From contig CAZXFW010000002.1 of assembly GCA_964640175.1 (NCBI GenBank), forward strand, positions 316,738-380,737: a stretch of 64,000 nt of DNA, given 5' to 3'. Origin of the DNA: JACKDX01 sp964640175 (GTDB lineage: Bacteria > Myxococcota_A > Polyangia > Polyangiales > GCA-016699535). This document shows positions 60,414 to 64,000 of the stretch, piece after piece. Position 1 is the stretch's first letter. Every line of letters starts with the position of its first letter. The translations under genes and the position numbers were made by a program. A model generated the notes under the pieces. It ran no database searches. It saw only the letters and a list, made by a program, of their open reading frames with translations, and was not told where the DNA came from.

Positions 60414-61376
60414 ATGAAGGATACCTCCACTCACACCTCTCTTGATGAAGCCAGCCGCGATTCAAGCCAGACCCAACCCAAATCAAAATCCACGGCTATC
60501 GCGCCGTCTTCCACCGGACTTGAACGCTACGACAGTTTACAAGCCTACATCCGTGAGGTTTCCAAATATCCGGTCCTCAGTCATACCGAACAGCACGCCT
60601 TGGCGATTCGTTATCTCGAATCGGGTGATCTTGATGCCGCCGCACAATTGATTACTGCCAATCTCCGACTTGTCATCAAAGTGGCTTACGAATACCGCAG
60701 AGCTTACCGAAACATCCTCGATCTGATTCAGGAGGGCAACATCGGGCTCATGCAGGCCGTCAAGAAGTTTGACCCCTATCGTGGGGTAAAATTATCAACC
60801 TATGCAGCTTGGTGGATACGCGCGTATATCCTTCGGTTCATTCTCAACAATTCCCGCCTGGTTAAGTTAGGCACTACCCAAGCTCAACGGAAGTTATTTT
60901 TCAATCTTAACAAAGAAAAATCCAGACTAGCTGCACAAGGCATTGATCCTTCCACTGAAGATCTTGCCAAGCAGTTTGGTGTACGCGAGCAAGATGTCAT
61001 CCAAATGGAGCGTCGATTAGCCGCGGGCGACGTTTCGTTAGACGCTCCCGTTAACTCGGTTGACGGAGGTTCACAAAGTCGCATTGATCTCATACCCGCT
61101 CAAGGCAACAGCGTTGATGAGATTCTTGCGGATTTGGAAATGGGAGAAAAGCTCAAAGAATCCATTCAAGCATTCGGAAAAATTCTCAAAGATAAAGAAG
61201 CTATCATTTTCAGAAAACGCCTTCTTTCCGATGAACCGCTCACCCTACAACAACTGGGCGATGAGTTTGGCATCAGCCGCGAACGGGTACGGCAGCTTGA
61301 ACAACGCCTTCAAAAGAAACTCAAACAACATATTCAAGACATGTTAGGCGAAAATCTTGTCGAAGCTGGCTACTAA
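60414..61376 (+). CDS. rpoH: RpoH-type (sigma-32 family) RNA polymerase sigma factor
   Basis: This is a 320-residue sigma factor. ATG 60414 was preferred to TTG 60387 as neither has a clear ribosome site. About 40 polar Ser/Thr-rich residues precede region 1.2. Region 2 is intact (NLRLVIKVAYEYRR, ILDLIQEGNIGLMQAVKKFD, KLSTYAAWWIRAYI). The RpoH box QRKLFFNL, diagnostic for sigma-32, follows. Region 4 ends with the helix-turn-helix LGDEFGISRERVRQLEQRLQ. Myxobacteria have several RpoH-like factors (the SigB/C/D/E group) used in stress and development, so this may be one of those. It lies 37 bp after gspN and may be read with it; rsmI overlaps its end by 20 bases. Confidence 0.88.
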   Translation: MKDTSTHTSLDEASRDSSQTQPKSKSTAIAPSSTGLERYDSLQAYIREVSKYPVLSHTEQHALAIRYLESGDLDAAAQLITANLRLVIKVAYEYRRAYRNILDLIQEGNIGLMQAVKKFDPYRGVKLSTYAAWWIRAYILRFILNNSRLVKLGTTQAQRKLFFNLNKEKSRLAAQGIDPSTEDLAKQFGVREQDVIQMERRLAAGDVSLDAPVNSVDGGSQSRIDLIPAQGNSVDEILADLEMGEKLKESIQAFGKILKDKEAIIFRKRLLSDEPLTLQQLGDEFGISRERVRQLEQRLQKKLKQHIQDMLGENLVEAGY

Positions 61377-62241
61377 CAGCACAACCCCCGGAGTGCTGTA
61401 CGTGGTGGCTACTCCCATCGGCAACCTTGGTGACATCACGTTACGAGCACTGCAGACGCTGCGCGACGTCGACACCATCCTTGCTGAAGATACCCGAAGG
61501 ACACGCCAGCTTTGCATGCGGCACGGAATCACCACTCCCTTGGAATCCTTCCACAGCCACTCCACGGAACACAAACGGAATAAACTCCTAGAGCACCTCC
61601 ACCAAGGCAGAATGTTTGCGCTCACTACGGACGCAGGAACGCCATGCTTAAGCGATCCAGGTACATTGCTTATTAACGATGCACGCGAGCATAACCTGCG
61701 TGTGGAGATTATTCCTGGCCCAAGCGCGCTCACGGCGGCCATCGCCGTTTGCGGGCTGCATTGTGATAGAGTGCTCTTTCTAGGGTTCCTTCCTCGAAGC
61801 GGCCCCCGCCGCAAAGCCATTCTGGAACGCATGGCCACCGCTCCAGAGGCAGCTGTGTTTTTTGAATCACCTCAACGCATCAAGGCAACACTTAAAGCCC
61901 TGCAAACCCATTGCGATGATCGCCGCATCGCACTCTGCCGAGAACTCACCAAACTCCATGAAGAAGTCCTTCGAGGGACGCCTGCCGATGTACTTGCCAT
62001 ACTTGAGACACGCGAGACCATCCAAGGGGAAATCACTCTGGTGCTTGAAGCGAACCCCGACCTTAATCTCACCCCTCTCGCCAACGAAAAAGACAAGGCC
62101 GCGCTTGCCACCGAGTGGCTCAGCGCTCAGCCCCGCCCTCTACCCCGCACCGCATTGCTTGCCAAAAACCTTGCGGCTGCCATAGGATTACCTCGTGCCG
62201 AAGCCTATCAATGGTTGCTCCAACATCGGGAAATCACCTAA
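61357..62241 (+). CDS. rsmI: 16S rRNA (cytidine-1402-2'-O)-methyltransferase RsmI
   Basis: This is a 294-residue SAM-dependent methyltransferase of the tetrapyrrole-methylase fold, acting on C1402 of 16S rRNA in the ribosomal P site. The family signature VVATPIGNLGDITLRAL near residue 15 and AEDTRRTRQL are clear, as are LTTDAGTPCLSDPG and the C-terminal RELTKLHEEVLRG. TTG 61357 is the likely start, overlapping the sigma factor gene by 20 bases; later GTG codons would cut into the first strand. The overlap implies coupling to sigma-factor translation. A sigma-70 promoter for the next gene follows within 50 bp. Confidence 0.95.
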   Translation: MSKLATNSTTPGVLYVVATPIGNLGDITLRALQTLRDVDTILAEDTRRTRQLCMRHGITTPLESFHSHSTEHKRNKLLEHLHQGRMFALTTDAGTPCLSDPGTLLINDAREHNLRVEIIPGPSALTAAIAVCGLHCDRVLFLGFLPRSGPRRKAILERMATAPEAAVFFESPQRIKATLKALQTHCDDRRIALCRELTKLHEEVLRGTPADVLAILETRETIQGEITLVLEANPDLNLTPLANEKDKAALATEWLSAQPRPLPRTALLAKNLAAAIGLPRAEAYQWLLQHREIT

Positions 62242-62289
62242 ATTACGTTTTAATTGGCAGCAACCTTACCGTAGCAAAATAATTTTATG

Positions 62290-62317
62290 TTGACAGCGTA
62301 AAACTATAGTCTATATT
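62290..62317 (+). promoter_or_regulatory. Sigma-70-like promoter of the FG-GAP lipoprotein gene
   Basis: TTGACA (62290-62295), a 16-base spacer and TATATT (62312-62317) make a strong promoter in an A+T-rich gap. The predicted start point is near 62324. AAAGGGAG (62331-62338) lies 4 bases before ATG 62343. Confidence 0.7.
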
Positions 62318-62342
62318 AAAGGATAGTCCCAAAGGGAGTCTT

Positions 62343-64000
62343 ATGAATATTAATCGCTATTGCTTTGTTGTTTTGCTTGTCAGTGCAGGTTGTGGAAGCT
62401 CCAACAACAATCCCACAGGAGATGCAGGCGTCGATGCTGATGTCGACATCGATGGGGGACAGCCTCCCTCACCCTACAAACCGGGAGATAAGATTAGCGG
62501 TTATGAACCTGGCCAGTGCAGTGTCACGCCCGCGGCCGAACCTTTTGAAGACCCTTCGACCGAACTTCATTGGCGAGGAGATGATCTCCTCTTCCCAGAA
62601 TACGAACAGTCTATTGTCTCGCCTGTCGTCGTCGACTTCATCGATCCCGATCCGGATAACCCGACTCCAGAGGTCGTGTTTGTAAGCTACCAGAGTTATT
62701 CTGGCGGCAGAGGCACGGGTGTATTGCGCATCATTTCGGGTAAAGCGCCCTACGACACCCTGATGACATTTACAGGCGATGGCAAAAACGCCAACGATGG
62801 CACTGGCACTCCTTCACTACTGTTTGACGCTCATCCTTCGGCCGGTGATCTAGATGGCGATGGCATTCCCGAAATTGTTGCCGTCAAGCAAAATGGCGGG
62901 CTAGTTGCGTTCAAAAACGATGGCACCGAGTTCTGGAGCGTAAGCGTCAGTGACAATGAAACCCGCAACGGATCCATTGCGATTGCCGACTTGAATCAAG
63001 ACGGGAACGTAGAAATCATTATCGGTCGAACAGTCCGTAAAGGTATCGATGGCACAGCCCTTTGGACCGGAACACAAGGCCGCGGTGATAACTCTCAAGG
63101 ACCACTTAGCTGTGTCGCCGACGTTAAAAGTGACTCGCCTGGCCTTGAGGTCATCGCCGGCAACACCGTGTACTCCAGCACAGGTGCAATACTTTGGCGG
63201 GCCACCGGTGTAGAAGAAGGTGGAACTGTAGACGGCTTTTGCGCAGTAGCCGATGTGCTTGACAATACCACCGGGAATGCAGGTCGGGATGGACTGCCTG
63301 AAGTCATCCGAGTGGCGGATGGCAAGGTGTATGTCCATAATACCCAACACAGCGGTAGCAACTGGCCCGTATTGTGGATGGTTTCCATTCCCTCATGCGG
63401 GGGTGGCGCAGGCGCGGGCGGTGCACCCACGGTGGCGGATTTCGACGGTGATGGCTGGATGGAAATCGGCGTGGCCGGTGGAACATGCTATGCCGTGTTT
63501 GACAAGGCGTGCCCCGGAAATTCTGAAAAATGCGCGAGTCCAAGCCCCGAAACAAGTATCCTTTGGAAACACACCACCGACGACAGCTCTTCAAATGTGA
63601 CGTCGTCCACGGTGTTTGACTTCAACGGTGATGGCAAAGCCGAAGTGATCTACAACGACGAGCAGCGCTTCTTCGTCTTCAACGGTGAAGATGGTTCAGA
63701 AGTGTACTCCAATCTCAATCCTTCCCGTACACGCACAGAGCAACCTGTGGTCGCTGACGTCGATAACGACGGCAATGCAGAAATTGTATTTGTGGCCAGC
63801 AATGAAGCCAGCTTTGCCGGCGACGACTACACAGGGAATGGCGCAGAGCGAATTCCTGGTATTGAAATCTGGTCAAGCGGCGATGATACCTGGGTTGGCG
63901 CACGCCCGATTTGGAATCAACACACCTATCACATCAGCAACATCAACCTAGACGCCACTGTTCCTCAAGAAGAGGAGCCTAGCTGGACGACTCACAACAC
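62343..64000 (+). CDS. FG-GAP/VCBS repeat lipoprotein (partial, continues past the window)
   Basis: At least 552 residues; no stop before the edge. It opens with a lipoprotein signal peptide (FVVLLVSAGC, Cys17) followed by an Asn/Asp/Gly-rich spacer (DAGVDADVDIDGG), a common feature of myxobacterial surface lipoproteins. At least five FG-GAP type calcium-binding loops are visible: DLDGDGIPE, DLNQDGNVE, DFDGDGWME, DFNGDGKAE and DVDNDGNAE. Each follows a short strand (SAGDLDGDG, TVADFDGDG), as in beta-propellers of integrin-like and adhesin-like proteins. Export and surface display are likely; a ligand cannot be named. Its own promoter separates it from rsmI. Confidence 0.88.
   Translation, partial: MNINRYCFVVLLVSAGCGSSNNNPTGDAGVDADVDIDGGQPPSPYKPGDKISGYEPGQCSVTPAAEPFEDPSTELHWRGDDLLFPEYEQSIVSPVVVDFIDPDPDNPTPEVVFVSYQSYSGGRGTGVLRIISGKAPYDTLMTFTGDGKNANDGTGTPSLLFDAHPSAGDLDGDGIPEIVAVKQNGGLVAFKNDGTEFWSVSVSDNETRNGSIAIADLNQDGNVEIIIGRTVRKGIDGTALWTGTQGRGDNSQGPLSCVADVKSDSPGLEVIAGNTVYSSTGAILWRATGVEEGGTVDGFCAVADVLDNTTGNAGRDGLPEVIRVADGKVYVHNTQHSGSNWPVLWMVSIPSCGGGAGAGGAPTVADFDGDGWMEIGVAGGTCYAVFDKACPGNSEKCASPSPETSILWKHTTDDSSSNVTSSTVFDFNGDGKAEVIYNDEQRFFVFNGEDGSEVYSNLNPSRTRTEQPVVADVDNDGNAEIVFVASNEASFAGDDYTGNGAERIPGIEIWSSGDDTWVGARPIWNQHTYHISNINLDATVPQEEEPSWTTHN

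Noticed and set aside
1..64000. CRISPR arrays, tRNA or rRNA genes, insertion sequences, prophage
   Set aside because: No regularly spaced repeats, no tRNA or rRNA-like stretches in the short gaps, and no transposase or integrase-like product were seen.

Overview
The window reads as a chromosomal segment of a Gram-negative deltaproteobacterium-like organism, most probably a member of the Myxococcota. The reasons are: two Hanks-type Ser/Thr kinases with membrane anchors and C-terminal envelope domains, an FHA-domain sigma-54 activator, very large TPR proteins, FG-GAP/VCBS lipoproteins, a DUF4015 glycosidase-like protein, and a complete type II secretion (T2SS) operon. Base composition looks near 50% G+C by eye (not computed), which is low for cultured myxobacteria. 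I see no rRNA, tRNA, CRISPR, transposase, prophage or integrase. Coding density is very high, and no gene-free stretch exceeds 300 bases.

Layout: (1) 1-4717, plus strand: tail of a parvulin-type PPIase, an overlapping SurA-like PPIase, then mfd. (2) 4723-8461, minus strand: FHA-sigma-54 activator coupled to a large membrane protein with a six-hairpin-like domain. (3) 8579-11087, plus strand: HEAT-like protein, methyltransferase, a small DUF5658-type membrane protein behind a sigma-54-like promoter, and the 7Fe ferredoxin fdxA. (4) 24921-11115, one long minus-strand series: sugar-nucleotide epimerase, TPR protein, glpK, UPF0158 protein, rimI, outer-membrane barrel-like protein, FecR-like lipoprotein, Ser/Thr kinase, smc. 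(5) 25079-36891, plus strand: DUF4015 protein, two giant overlapping TPR genes, nadD. (6) 39346-36917, minus strand: a ClpA-type ATPase; 39484-40524, plus strand: holA; 40805-40536, minus strand: rpsT. (7) 40953-45953, plus strand: a second Ser/Thr kinase, murJ, engB, and a UDP-2,3-diacylglucosamine hydrolase-like phosphoesterase. (8) 46231-60376, plus strand: gspC-D-E-F, a GspG-like gene with no prepilin site, then gspG-H-I-J-K-L-M-N, preceded by a consensus-perfect sigma-54 promoter. (9) 60414-62241: an RpoH-type sigma factor and rsmI. (10) 62343-64000: an FG-GAP repeat lipoprotein running off the end.

How the parts fit: much of the window is envelope biology. It holds periplasmic folding factors, lipid II flippase, lipid A-type hydrolase, T2SS, lipoproteins and kinases that join a cytoplasmic catalytic domain to a periplasmic sensor-like tail. 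The most unusual items are the sigma-54 control signal on the T2SS operon, the non-prepilin GspG paralogue inside it, the pair of giant TPR proteins with related C-terminal domains, and the tightly packed inverted repeats in front of the DUF5658 gene. All calls rest on reading the sequence; no database search was run.
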